Positions 46,201 through 61,200 of a stretch of DNA of 64,000 bases are shown here, piece after piece; within the stretch, counting starts at the first letter, position 1; each line of letters starts with the position of its first letter. The notes beneath the pieces are model-generated. The model worked only from the letters and a program-made list of their open reading frames with translations, was not told the DNA's origin and did no database searches. Source of the stretch: Gordionus sp. m RMFG-2023 (Eukaryota; Nematomorpha; Gordioida; Chordodea; Parachordodidae); assembly GCF_954871325.1 (NCBI RefSeq), contig NC_088779.1:9302846-9366845 (forward strand), given 5' to 3'. A program made the position numbers and the translations under genes.

Positions 46201-49200
46201 AAATAAATTTTTATATTAATTAACAAACTTCCTGGTTTAGGTATATTAGATTCCAAGTTTGAGTTATAGAAAGACCTTAAAAACAAGACAATGATAAATT
46301 TAAGCAAGAGATACCCCACTTTATTTATTTATATTGCTTTAAAATTAATACTATCATTTTTAATCCTACTTTCATTATGAATGATAAAAATTGGCAAGTC
46401 TCTTTAGATTTTACTCGTCTTCAATGGCGGAAATGTATTTGGTTGGTAGGGACCACCGATTATCTATACTACATCGTTGTTCACCGAGAGCCTTCTTGAA
46501 CGTAATTTCTTGCTTCTTTGAGGAGAAATTGGAGTACACATGAGGTATATTTTGACCCGTAAATATAAGATTATTAGCTCGAGCGTGATGTAATATAACT
46601 CGAAATAGTTCGCCTAGGTAAAGACCGCTTAAGAGTTTTTCGAACCTTGATAGGAAGGATAATGGGGAAATGAGGTAAAATGATATCAGATTATTAAATT
46701 AAAACTTTTGACATTTAATTGCATAGCGAGAAAATTCCCAATATTTTATATAGCATAATATAATAACAATGATAGAATCTGGCAAATTCTGCATACCCAG
46801 TGGTGTATTTTATTAAATCAAATCATCATGCGGTTTATATTTTTAAAATGTGGAAAATTTTAATATAGCGAGCCATTTCCATTCATAAAACAGTCTATAT
46901 TAAACTATTCTGAAGAGATACTTTATGATTTGAAGTTTAGTTAGATTCCACTTATGTTTTAGTTGTAATAGATGCCTAGAATAAACTGTTAGTTCATTTC
47001 TTAAAGGAAAGTGCCAATAAAAGTAATATCAATATAAAAATATTGAAATTTTCCTATTAAAATGAGATCACAGTCAAAATGTGTTATAATTTCCTATTAG
47101 AAGTAGAAATATTAACTTCTGAGGAACAAGGTTGGCGAGCTAAGTTTCTCCTAGTAAGCCCTATGGTAAGGCTTTAGCTTATATATAGGTTAGATAAATT
47201 AATTTAATGGCAGATATAAGTTCTACTATACTAATTAAAGGGATACTACTTCAATTGAACCATTGATAATAATAAATCGAATGAATCTATATTATATTAT
47301 TTTATCAATTTTCAATGTAAATAAATGATATTTTTATAAAATCGTGATGTTATTATTGTCTTCTTATTTGAAAACATAAATAAGTATTACTTTTTTTACA
47401 GAATTTATCATAAATTCTCTTATATTCTTTCAATTTTAACATTCCCCCCTATTCCTCGGTTATTTTTCCAGTTTTCCTGAGGAATTTCGATCTCTTATTC
47501 CTACCCCATATCAGAAGACCCTAACCATACCCTAACTTCGTTCATGGTATTAGTTTTAGAAAAAAATATTGGTCGTGACGGCGATAGAACAAAAGAGGAA
47601 AAAAATTACAATTATAATCAGGGCTTCGATCCGTTAAGTATAGCGGTTCGGTTTTTAGTTTAAAATTTTATAAAGGCTTTTTTTCAATTCGGGTTTTTTT
47701 GAAGAGATTTTTCGGTTTTAGAATTTATAACGGTTTCAGGTTTTTATAAATTTGTTTTAAAAAAGTTAATTATAAACCTTATAGAGAAAAATCCTTTTAA
47801 TTTATATTTTTATAATCCCTTATTTGATTTAACCATGAAGATTGTTTCTTATAGAATTAACTAGTAATTTGCCTAATCCCTACTAAATTGAGTTCATAAA
47901 GCTAAAATAATATACTTGGAATTGATTGATATGAAGATAATGGTGATTTAATTGTAAAAAATTTTGATTTGAAAAGAAATCTCAATTTAAATTGCCCTAA
48001 GGAAAATTAAAATTTTGATCAGTAGTTTAAAATTCATTATAAAAAAAAACTATTATGAACCGATTTAAAATATTTATAACAGTTCGGTTCGCTCTTTTTA
48101 ATTTTTTTATAATGGTTCGGTTATGGTTCAGAAAATTATAACTGTTTGTTCCGGCTTCACGGTTCGGTTTTAAGCCCCGATTATAATGCGACAATAGCTA
48201 CCCACTTACTACTAGAATAAATAATAATAAAATAAACAAAAATTATACGAAAAAGATCCAGGATGTTTGGAATATTGATCTACTTCCTTGTCAAATACTG
48301 TCTTGAGAAAGTCAATGACACCATTGTCCCCAAAAGCTCCGCATTCTGTGTCAATTATCGACTACGAAATTTAAAAAAAATACTATTTGTATAACTGATT
48401 TTAAAAATTTTATACCCTCCAACAAATTTTTGATGGTATTTCCGAATCATAATTTTCTTCTAGATTAAGTGAAAACACAGAGATTTTTGATATGGCCACC
48501 ATTTTTTTTAATTTTAAGGGTTAGGATTGTTTGCTAAATCATTAAATATTAACAATTTATTACATCTTAAATATTTGATTTCCCATGGAAAAGGTTCTAT
48601 AATTTCAAAATAAACTTTTAAAAATGTTGGGATCGAGGTTTTAAGAATGTTTTTAAAGCTGATAATTAATCAAATTTATGTAGTTTTCATTCGTAAAATT
48701 TATTATAAGGGCTGGGCAGGACAACTTGTACAAAATATATATCCAGCCGGACCGAAAACCCCGATATAAAATTTTCACGGGCCATTTCGGGCTGGGCCGA
48801 CCTCTAATATATATAATATATTTATATAAAGAGTTCAAACATATTTTCAATATCGTATTATTTTTACGTATTTTCGCTTGGTACTCACTGGCCCTTCCCA
48901 AGTTCCAATGTTTTCAATTTTTTCCAAGTAGGCAACATTACATCCAGTGCCTTAATATGTTATAAATACAAATATATCACATATCATGTTATGTAAGCAA
49001 ATTTTCTTTTTTGACCATATTAAGGTGGCCATTATTACTTTATAGAAGGGATTATAGAGAATGAAACCAGAATGACCGGATGCGGACGCCTTTTCTCGCT
49101 CACTTAGCTGAAAAGAATAGAATTTGATCCGATCGAGCTCACATTTCATTAGTTATTCCTCTAAGTCAAATGTTAAAAGGTATTTTCTAGTGTTGTTACC

Positions 49201-52200
49201 GGTAGAATAACTTACACTTAACTAGTTATTGTCGTAGATTTACATTATATTTAAGATCATTTGTCAATCAAAGAATTTATGGGTGCCGTGGATTTATAAT
49301 ATTTTACTAGAATTTTAAAGGATATTATATTATGTAGAGAAATGAATCTGTTGTTTATTTCGCAATGATTTCATTGATTTTAAAAGAGAGATGATCATTA
49401 ATTATATTTTTAATTAATCTTGTGATATAATAAAGTGGACCAGTTTGGAATTGAGAAAATACATATTTTATAAGAGAAAAAATGGGAAATTACCAAAGTT
49501 ACCTGTACAATTTACCGATGTTTTTTAAATTTAAATTTATTCTAACTAATTACTTTTATAAGAAAGTAACTCTAGATAGTTATTTTTAAAACACCACTGT
49601 TATGTATATCTCACTAGAATTTTCATCTCAACGCACCAATTTTAAATTGATAATCTTTAAAGCAAAAATTAAATAAAAATATGTTGTAGAATAAATTAGG
49701 ATATCTTTTTCCGAGAATGTTCTAAAATATTTAAAAAACCAGCAAAGGAATTACTTTTTCGTTCCTGAATCGGAACTCAAAAATGACGCCAATTCACATT
49801 TGATAATTTTTAAGATAAAGCTTATTTTGGAAAATTGAAATAATAATAATTCATTTAAGTTCTAAATATTTGACCTATAATAACGGACATGCAGCAATCA
49901 GGATCTATCAATAATCCAGCAATTAAGGTACCAGTCGAGTCGTTTAGGATAGCCGAAATTTTGATGTCAAGATTCTAAGAATTACACATAAATGCGAAAA
50001 AGTGTTATATCAATTATTGATAGGCTATGATTAAAATTTTAGCTAAAAAACTTACCCAAGCCACGAGAGTTACCATATAAATGGCGACAAGGTTTGGCTC
50101 TCTTTTGGCTGGATCTTGTAACCTGTGTAATATATTATGGCTAAAATCTTGATCCCGCCGTTTTTTAAAAATTGGCAAAATTAAGGCTTTCGACAATATT
50201 AGCTCTGATAAACTTTTTAAAACGGTAATATTTTAGTGTCCACCTGATCAGAAGTAAGGGAGCAGAGGCTAGACTCCTAGGGAAGGGGCTAAAAATTCCA
50301 TTTTTCCCCTCTTATAAAACGATGCTTATTTGTTGAAGGCAGCATACGTAGGTTTAAAAATATTGATTTACGAGAAACCATAAATGGGGAAAGAGGGGGG
50401 GGGGGGTTAGAAGCAAATCAGCCGCCTCTAACTACTTCACATGAAACGGGATCGTAGTATCTTCCTTTGGTTCTTTCATATTTATATCTAAGAAATTTTT
50501 CGGTAGAAAAAGTATTTATTATTAAAAGTAGTTATATTATGGCATACAACCAAAACCAGAATTGATGATAAAAGAATTTTTATATTGGTTGAACAAAATA
50601 CTATGCGTAAAAAAATTTTATTCATTATTCCACTGGAAAAGATTAGGGTTAAGTTTGAATGTTACAATGATGGGGGTTTAGGGTTATTATATTCATTACC
50701 TATATTACAAAGTTTAAAATTAAATTTGATAGTTATGGGCATAACATTTTTTAGCTTAAATCATATATTATATAACTAACATTACAAATAGAATGGTGCA
50801 AATTTAATCTTCAAATTTTTTTACCACTCTTCTATAATTGTATACAAAAACGACTGTTTCTTTCGTATCTTGGACCTAAACGCGACTCAGCTAAAAGAGA
50901 AAGATATGGTTATCTCAAAAGGCGACAAGGGGCTTCGAAGAACTAAACTTTTGTCTACGGATATGGTGAAAACTATTTAAATAATTGCAACGCGGCCTAA
51001 CAGCATAGTAACTCTTAGATGAAGCACTAAATGGCTTGTGAACAAAATGATTAAATGATATACATTGACACTACTCTTGACCTTTATTTCCCGTCCCCGA
51101 CTTTGGTGATAAAATATTATATTTAAATAGACTCTATAAACCAATCAAGCCAAAGTGGTAAAAAATATATATGTTATTATCACCTTTTAAAAATAAATCA
51201 CCAATCAGATTTTAGCAAAACCAAAAAATATATATATACCCATTCAAAAAAAAATACACACAACAAATATTTAACTTGTTCTTTTAGAGCCTTATCTAGC
51301 ATAGCAACAACGTCGTTCCCTTCGACGCCTGAACACCGAAAATCTTTAGTCCAAGTCAGCAAGAGTCCGGAGTTGAGCTTCTTTTGGATTATGGGAAAGG
51401 AAAAACAAAAGCCTGAATCAACCATAGAAAAAACATTTGATGTGATTATTTTTTATATATTAAATCTCATTTAAAAATGGGAAAACTATTTTAAGGTCAT
51501 TATTTATTATCTGGATCATTTTGTGTTTAATATGATGCGCTTATTGCACCAATAGCATAATAACTACGCTACTCCAATAGCAATTAGAAATTTTCAACTC
51601 CAAGCCCACTAAAAGACGTGAGCTCCTCTGTATCACGCCGTTCGTTACGCTATTGTATTACATCAGAGACCTGCAGGTCCGGCCCTAAGCTCGACTCAGG
51701 TACACGGGCCAAGCCGTATTTTAATTTTTTAAATATACCCCGGCTGCTAAATTTTTTTTTAAAAAAATACCCTGGCCGGGCCTTATATTTTAAAAAATAT
51801 TTTAAATCATTATTATCTATAAAAATTAAAATAATATATTTTTTAAAAATCCGACCCGGGCCGTGCAAATGTTATTTCTGCAGGCCTCTATCTTACATAT
51901 ACATACATATATTTTAAAATTTATTAATCCTTATTCATTATACCAGAGATTCACTGATGTGCTTAATATCAGCAGATACTTTTAATTTTACCGATACAAC
52001 TGGCTTATACCACGACAATTTACAATTTGACAATTCAGCGTAGAAAAAAATCTCCTTGCTGATATTATTGAAAGATTAATTTTTTTTATCAAAAGGAAAC
52101 CCACTTTAAATTATATATATAATAATTAATTATTATGAATTTGAACCCAGACTAATTATAACAATCCCCGTAATTTTCTTTTGTAGACATTCACGCACTT

Positions 52201-55200
52201 GAAATCAGGGTTGTGCATTTGACCGGTCAAATATCGGTCAATTGACCGAAACGTATTTGACCGGTCTATTACGTTGTGCTATAAGTCCGAGTAAAAGAAT
52301 ATGATAATTTTATTTCAATCCCAGCAAAACTCCGAATAATTTTTATTTCAATTCAAAATATATATATTATTACAACCAAAAAAAACATAACATCATAATA
52401 ATAATAATCGAAAAAAATTAATTGTTAAAAAAAAATTAATTTAAAAAAAAATGAATGCAAAAAAAAAATGAATTGATTATTTACAATTTTCGCTTCCCTT
52501 TTATAGGGAAGCGATAATCATCACAAATAAATAATTAAATCCCATCATCATAATGACTTAATAATTAACTTTTATAAATCTAAAAATAAAATGTTAACGC
52601 GATTAAACTAAAACATAAAATTATAAAAATAACAATGAATCACCAATTTAACTAAAACATAAAATTATAAAAATAAAAATGACTCATCAAACGCAATACA
52701 TACTGACTTTACCAAAAATCAAATTTTACAAATCAAAGTCTCCCAATTATGACACGGTCAAATATGGTCAAACGGTCAAATATTGTCAAATTCAAATATA
52801 TGTTTTTTTAAGTTAATATTAACTTTATTTGAAAATAATAGTAAAATATATCTATGATATTAATTTTTTAAATTCATTGTCATTAAATAACTAACGTTTA
52901 GCTATCCGTAGCAGATTCTTGTTCTGATTCATATTCAATATTATTATTTTCTTTAATATTTTTTTTATCATTTTTCCTGATGTCTTAGATCTTCAATCGA
53001 TTTCTATTTTCATAAAAATATTAAGCCAAATCGACCTATTTTTTTCTAAAGAAGAAGTAGAATAGGAATTATTAATCTCTTAATAAGCATGGTGGGCAAA
53101 GTTTAATCTATTAACTTGAGGTCGGAATTGATTGTTTCTGGAAATTACTACTTTCCACATAATTTGCTATATTAAACATGCTGTTTTTGCTTCTGAAATT
53201 AATTATATCACTTAAAATATTTTGGTCATCACTATCTTGTATAATAGCTAATTCTTGAATTATATCACATACTTTATTAAATTCACTACTAGTGAGATTC
53301 TCCTCTTGATATTGTGGACCCAAAAAATAAGCAAACATTGTGATCACATCTATTTATATCGTTTTTCCCTTTTTTAAACATATTCTCAATTATTTTTCCT
53401 TTAAAATTTTTATAGTATTGACCGTATTTGACCCGGTCAATTGACTGAATCTGACTGGTCAATTGACCGACTTCCAACCCTGCTTGAAATATTAATCATT
53501 TTGTGTTTTTCTTTTATATAGTTATAAATTTATATAAAAATTGCAAGTTTCGGGAAGTTTTTATGTATAGCCTTGTAGTTGAATGCGCGTATTACTTACC
53601 GTGTATATCTGGTTTCGATCCAGCAAGGAAAAGTTAATCCTGATGCCTGCATAGATCTATTAATATAATATTTAAAATAGGTCTTATTGTATATTTTTTA
53701 AAACATAGGTCATTGTTTAGCAATATTCCATATGTTAACTTGATACTGTTTAGCATTAACCAAATAATATTTTAAATGTATGAATATATAAAGGAAACTA
53801 TGGAGGATTGTTAAAATGTAACCCGAGCTTAGTACTATTGGTGCATCTCTGATTAAAACTAATAAATATGTTACCTAGAGATAATGTATGACAGATGCCC
53901 TTCAACTTTTTGTCCTCCAAAAACGATACTAAACATTTAGCGATGTAACGGAAAAGCTGTTTTTAAATAATTGAGAATCAAATATAACTTCCTAGAATAT
54001 ATATGTATATATTATAAAGAGATTTTCAAAATTTTATGATTTTTTTATTTATGTCCGTATAGTTATTTTCAATTTTTTAGCATTAGGCCTTTCCAAATAT
54101 AAAGATGAAAACAGCTGGACAAGTCTAGATTCAAACCAAATCTTTGAGCACTGGCCTTAATGAGGACGGGAAAAATGTGCTCAGTTATCTACAACGGATA
54201 TGTTTGAAGCCTATCCATGCATTAAAAACTTAAACGAACGGGTGGGTTTAAGATTATTTAATGGGGGGGGGGGGAACTTAAAACATTTTAAGAGAGGGAT
54301 AGGTAGACATATTTTATAAATTTGTTAAGACATATTTTATATATTTGTTATTTCATATTCAACGCATCCATTTTGATACTTTAATTAAGTTTCAATTAGC
54401 TATAAAAAAGTTTAACCAATCAAAGGACCAGCACAACATTATTTAAAACAAATTGTCAAGTATGAGACCCCCCCCCCCTCCCTCTCCAAAAGTAAAGTTG
54501 ATGGATTGAAACTTGTTAAAATAAGGGATGGCATGGTTTGTAATCCAAAACCACCCATTGGAAATCATTAGCCAAAATAAACTCACTCTTTAAGCCCAAA
54601 TAATAAGAAATAATAATGCCACTGATCTTTAAAATTCAATTAGATACCTCTCGTGCATAGACATATAAGTTAGAGCTGCAACGGGCGTGTAAAAATAAAA
54701 TAATATGAGACATGGTTGGTAAAATAAATAAAGCATCAAAGCAATCAATCAAGTAATTAGAAAATATTGAGCGAACGAGCTAAAAAAATTTTAAAATAAA
54801 TGTGGGAGGGGGAGGGGGGCTTTCAGATTTAAAAAAATAGCTCATTTGCAGAGCTATGATATAAATTATATAATAGTTTAATGTCACGAATTTGTGCCAA
54901 AGGGTAGAAATTAGAATGACCCTGGAACAAGATTTATATATTAATAGTTTGTTATAATAATTAAATATTGTGAAATTATAATGATGAAGTGAAACATGTT
55001 TTTCTTTCAAAGTCATCTTTATCGACCTTTGGAGCTATGTTAAACGATTTATGTTATTTATAAAATTACAGCCACATACGTTAACAAAATTATTATTTTT
55101 TAGCTTCACTATAGTTCAACGAGAATGATTATAAATGAGTCAAAGTTAATAAATAAAAAACATACGATTAACCATAAAACACAAAATATTCAATGGAAGC

Positions 55201-58200
55201 ATATGGTAAGATCAAGATGATGCAATATAAAAGAAAATAACATTTATGAATATGGATGAATTCGTTAAAGATTTATTATTTGATGTACAACGTGGCAGAT
55301 ATCAGAATAAGATTTTATCTCCAAAGAACTTATAGGTACTTTAAAAAAAGGAATGTGAAATCAAGTATTTTTTTAAAAAATCTCAAATTCATTATCGTAT
55401 GATTTTCTTGTTCATCATAAGGAAAGCTTATTTATACTCTAATAATTTATTTTCAAATTAAGAATAAGCTGAAAATATAGATAGAAATACAGCGTACATT
55501 TCAAATGTGGTCAAAACGTGTCCATAGGCAATGCGACTGCTATATTTATAAAAACTTGAAAGAGTATATGTATAAAAAAAATTATATCCGTTTTCTTTTT
55601 ATAATTTCGACTCTAAAAATCATAAATGAGTTGAGAAAATCTGAGGTTTTTTTAACAAATAATACTTAAATTATTTACAAAGATTTTTAAATATCTGATT
55701 TTGCCGGAATAGTCGAATTTCCTGTGTGTGAATTTCAGAAAATCTTGAATAAATCTTTAAACTACTCCTCCGAATCTTTCTTATAAATTAAAAAAAATAT
55801 ATACATAACATTACAACGCCAAAATTGTCTAAAAAATGGAATATGATGCGGGAAAATGTAACGCGTTTAAAAATTTTAAAAAAAAACATGCTTTAGATGA
55901 AGTTTTTAAAATGTATCAAAAAAAACCCCAGTTAATATGAAATAGCTAAACCGTTACATTATACACATATTTGAAGATGTTTCTAATAGAATGATAAACA
56001 TAAAATGAATAAATCAATAAAAATGTTAACACGATAATGTGCCAACCGCGATATTCATGGTAAAATAAAAAAATTTTTAGAAAAATGAGTGAAATAAGTC
56101 AAAATAAAAAGATGAAAATTTTTAATTAATAATTTAAAAAAACCAGATGCTGATATATATATTGAGTCAAAAAGGACGAAATGTTAAAATAGCCAAAATG
56201 TTGTTAAAGAGGTTCTATTAGTAAATAATATTATTTAGCTGGAATAAAATATTCAATTTCGATTTTTTTTGAAAAAAAAGTATCATTACGATTCAAATAT
56301 CTCAATTTTAAATTATTTATTGAAAGTGGGGGCCATTTTTAAATTTGAATAAAAAATCTGAATTGACCGTAAATGCATTTTTTTTATTTTCTTTCTGTAA
56401 TAATGCATATAAAATAAGAGTAATTTATAATTTCACTGTTAACATAGGTTTAAAATTTACCCTGTGTGTCTGTGGAATACATTTCCGATCAATTACGCTT
56501 TTTTTGAATTTAAATATTCCTTTCGGTAAGTAATTTAAGGAGACAGGGATTCTGAATCTCCATATCCCGCTACGACTATATATATATATACTGTGTTATG
56601 TATTATACTTTTTATATTGTTTAGTTTCTGCTCAGTTTCAATGGATTCGATTAAAACATAAAGTTTTAAAGTGTATAAACCTCTTCGCCCGGACCTTGAA
56701 TAATTTCTTGTTCCAGAGGGTAAGGAACCGTATCCGCCGTTATTTTATTGTCCTTGATCTGCACGTAATGCACTCTGAAACGCGTGCCACCCAAATCTAA
56801 GGCCAGGTAAGAACCACTTTCTGTGAATTTTTTTTTAAATATAATTTTACACACTTGATTTAATTTGAGGATGATTGGGTAGGTGAAAATTATTTCTTTG
56901 AAACTTCCAAACCCAGTGATCCCTAAGATCTCAAAATTAGACTAGTTCAACTGTAAGTTATCTAGCTATCGAACATGCTGATCTAATCATAATTATATTC
57001 TTAACAGTAAGCAGGATTGACACAAGGTGATAGCTTACGATAAGGGTCATGGCACAAAAAGGGGCAAAAATTGGATAATTAGAATTTTTAAAAAAAAATT
57101 TAAATCAGTATATCAAATCGAAGTAGAATGGCATAACATGAAACATGCCTTAAGTCAAAAGGCGCATCTTTTATTGTGTTTATCAAGAAATGTGAATTTG
57201 GAGGCAACTATTTTAAGGAGGGCACTGATAACAATGAATAATTCAAAGATATAATTATTTAGAGAAATCGGAAATTTCGTGGCTTAAATATTATAGAATT
57301 CGAATTCCACTATGTATCAAAATTGAATGAAATTAAACTCTTAATTTCTATGGACCTCTTTTAACCCTCTCATTTGTTTCTTAAACATTCTTATGAAAAA
57401 AATAATTAACAGGAAATGGAAAAGGGACTTAGAATGAGAGTTGCCTAGTCTCTCTCAATTTTAACAAACCTCTCCTATTAAACTCTTTATTTCTCCTGCA
57501 ATATTCTGATTTTGATCTTTCGGCTCGGCTTAATCTAGCGTCTAAAATAGGCGTAAAAAAAACTAAAAAAACAAAGATTTTTTTATCTTCAAATGTTAAA
57601 TTATATTATTCATAATAAATGGAAGTTTAAAAAAGATATCAAAATTATTATCTTATATACCTACAAATTTTTGCATAATAATTCAAAATTCTTAAAATAT
57701 TTGTAAAATTTGCATGCCTTAAAAAAAATATATCGAAAAAAAATGTAATTAACAGAAAAAAGTTTACCTCTATAACCTTGATTTCATGATTAGCACGAAT
57801 TCACGGCAAGTATATAAAATATGGTGTATTTTTGTATACCTCGCCGCGATTCGCGTTAACTGGGAATGCAGAGTAATGTTGCAAATTCCCCCAAAACCCT
57901 TAATTTGTTCATTTTATAGCATTTTACTATTAAATTCAAATAATTCCGTGGTAATAGTGGAAAGAAAGGAAAAGGTACATTTCTTGGGGATCATTAGAAC
58001 AATTAAAAATATTATAAAAAAAACAAAAAATCTTAAAACCGAATATTGTAGAATAATAAGATCAATGGTTCGCTAGCTCTTGAAATTAAGATTATATTAA
58101 ATGTAATAAACCTGAACCATTCAATAAGTCAGAGACATAAGTGTTCTCCATTTGTAGAGGCGTTTTTCGCAGGTGTCCATCTTTTGAAAGGCCTTGCATC

Positions 58201-61200
58201 ATCTCATTCTCGAAGATTTTCATAATTTCAAGCAACTGGGCTTCATTTAAATCGAATGGTCTTATATACCTCTCGTACTTGATTAATTATTTTTTTTGTA
58301 TATCTTATGAATATAATTAATATGTAATTGTGGTAGGAGTTTAGCATATCCAATGATATTTTAATACTTATTAATTATCAAGATGCATTCATTAAAATGC
58401 AATTGAAGCGTCGTTGAATACAAAAAGAGTTGATATTATACTTATAGATATATTAGAAAGGTATCTTTAACAACTCTGATATTTGGGTATAAGTATATCG
58501 AACTTAATAAAAAAAATAATTATATCTATTTAAGTTATTTTAAAGGTATCTTGGATCTTTTTGAAATTTTTGGCAAGCATTATCATGTATCTTAGAAAAT
58601 TTTAAAAAGTATTAGTGTATACTTTAATAGAAGATATCTGTATCTAGATACTATTTAGAGGTATTTGTATCTGTTTTTAGATACTTTTTCAGATATATTT
58701 TGATATACTTTTATTTAACGCTTTGTCATCTAAAAAATAAAGATATTTGAATGCAAAATTTATCTTATCTCATATGAGAATATAATTTAAATAAGTATAT
58801 CTAGAAATATTAGACTAATTTAATAAATATATATATAAAATATTAAAACTTCACATAAAAAATATATAAATATTCATTAAATATTATTTTTTCCCTATTT
58901 AAATCTATAGATATCAGTTCAAGATTGTGAAGGATATTTTTAAGAAATATATAAATCCTTGCTTAGTTATGACGCCCATTAATTATTAAAAACAATATTA
59001 TTGATGCACAAATTTATTTTAAGCAAAAAAAAGCAAATAAATTTATTCAGAATTTTTTAACATAATTATAGATATTCCGCATGATTTAATAAATTAATCC
59101 TAAGTTTAATGCAAAAAATCTTTTTTAAAAAAAATATATGCTCGTTTAAATGAGAATTTGCTTGAAAAAACGATAAAATAGGGGTATTGACATTGTTTTT
59201 TTATATGGTGTTCGAATTGAATGAGAACAAAATATAAAAATACTTTTTACATATTTTGTGCTCTCATAATAAGAGCTGTTCGGGAACAACGGCGAGCCCT
59301 ATATATAAGTATTATCAAAATTGTATCTGTATCTAGATCCATTTAAAAAGTATATTTTAACAACTCTGGTAAATTTTAATTCTAACCCATACCACCCTTA
59401 AAAAAGTAATCCTGTTTTCCGATGTAAGCCTATTATTTACTTTTTTTAAAAGAAAGCCTACCCTGGCCAATTGTGGATCTCCATAAAATATAAGAAAAAG
59501 AAAATAAAATTTAATCATAAAATTCCAGTTAAGCCATCACAATTTGTGTCGCTAAGAGCAAACCCTAAGATATTTAATATTTTCAATGAGTAGTAAAGCA
59601 ACTCGGCTAAGCTTATAATATTTATAAACATTTAATTTAATAGATAAAAAGTTTAAGCTTTGAGATAGATAGAACCCCTGAAAATTTATTATTTTATTGG
59701 CCAGAAATTAATGAATAAAATATATAAATTAAAGGCATAAGTTTAAAGGCATAAGTAAAAATATCTAATTTCTCTGTGCTTAATCACAGATAAACAAAAA
59801 AAAATATCACCTGTCTTTTTACTACAGGTCCCAGCGCGGCCAGAAATATTCTATAATTTTTAGAGAGACCGGGATTCGGGCCGACTTGAGGGGTTCTCCT
59901 CTGTCACGGACAGAAATCTCTAACGCAAAGATTTAAACAAAAGTATACAATTTCAAAAAAAATTTTTATACGATTAATAATAAAAAGGGGAAACATAAAA
60001 TTTCTAAAATTGGGAAATTTTTGTCCTGGATATTTTTGCCCGGGGTACTTTTGTTCAGGTTTTCTTGTTCGGGAGACATTTCTGTCCGTGATCCCTCTTC
60101 CGAGATAAAATATAAGATACTAATGATCCATGAAGTAAATGAATAATATAAAATTCGTATTGCAAATTATTTGAATCGAGATGGTTAAAAACATAAATAA
60201 TGGCATGTTGTTGAGAGTACATAGTAAAAAAAATCAGGAGATTAATTTTTATAGTATTTTTATGAATTAAATTATTTGCGTAAAGATTCGAAATATTGGG
60301 AAATTTTTATATACGTGGACATACAAAAACTATTATTTTCAATAAATTACGTCATTTATTATTAATATTTTGAGTATCAGGTGATAAATGTGAGATGGTT
60401 AAAATGGGTGGCCAGGTTTATTTATTAGTTACTTTTTTCTAACTAAACAAACAGTTTTCTTTAGCGAGATTTAAACGGGTTGCATTTAGATGAGCCTGTT
60501 TTGATGTCATTTAGAGTATCGAGATCGACACTTAAAAGTATGGTGAATTGAAGATAATATTTTTACTTGGATACATTGATTTTTTAAAAAAAATTTATTT
60601 ACCATATTATTTGAAATAGATGTTTGACAATGACAAAATATTATATAAAACAGTCGATAGCCATTTGCTGTTCGTTCAAAAATTGTCGATAAATGGCCGG
60701 TTGGCATTTTTTATTAAAATACTATTAAAGAAATAAAAAGAAATTTTCGATGTCATGAAATTATTAGCACCTTTCTTGATCGTGTGATTAAGACAAATAT
60801 AGTTAAGTAAATAATCTAATTGGGAGGGGAGGAACGATGCAATGTTGTGAATAAGTATGTCATATTTGTAAAACAGCTGATAACACCTGATTCTTATTAT
60901 TTAAATATATATAAATTGTTTACCCTTTTATAAACAGAGCATCAGCATCAATTTTGGGTTTAAAAAAAAATATAAATGAAAAAAATACCAACAGCATGAA
61001 TTTTACTTGTACTAAATTTTTTTTTTAAATTTTTATTATAAAATTAACAATTACTTCCGGATAAACTACTTATTATATATTATTGTAGCCAAGAATTATC
61101 TTAATTTATATGAATTTAAGTTAGGCTTCATTTACAGTATTAGTGTATAGCTGGGTATTCTAAAGCAAGGAAATAATAGGTAATTTATAATCTATAGCGA

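Noticed and set aside
48653-49149. Open frames on both strands around hexokinase exon 7
   Set aside because: The minus-strand coding signal here is exon 7 (48889-48950) in another frame; the longer ORFs are shadows.
53570-53640. tRNA-like sequence with GGTTTCGATCC and a 6-bp acceptor-like stem
   Set aside because: T-loop is shifted by one base, D and anticodon arms do not form, and it lies in a hexokinase intron; at best a SINE remnant.
57027-58076. Two plus-strand ORFs opposite hexokinase intron 2
   Set aside because: Lie in an intron of a well-supported gene, no homology recognised, no codon bias.
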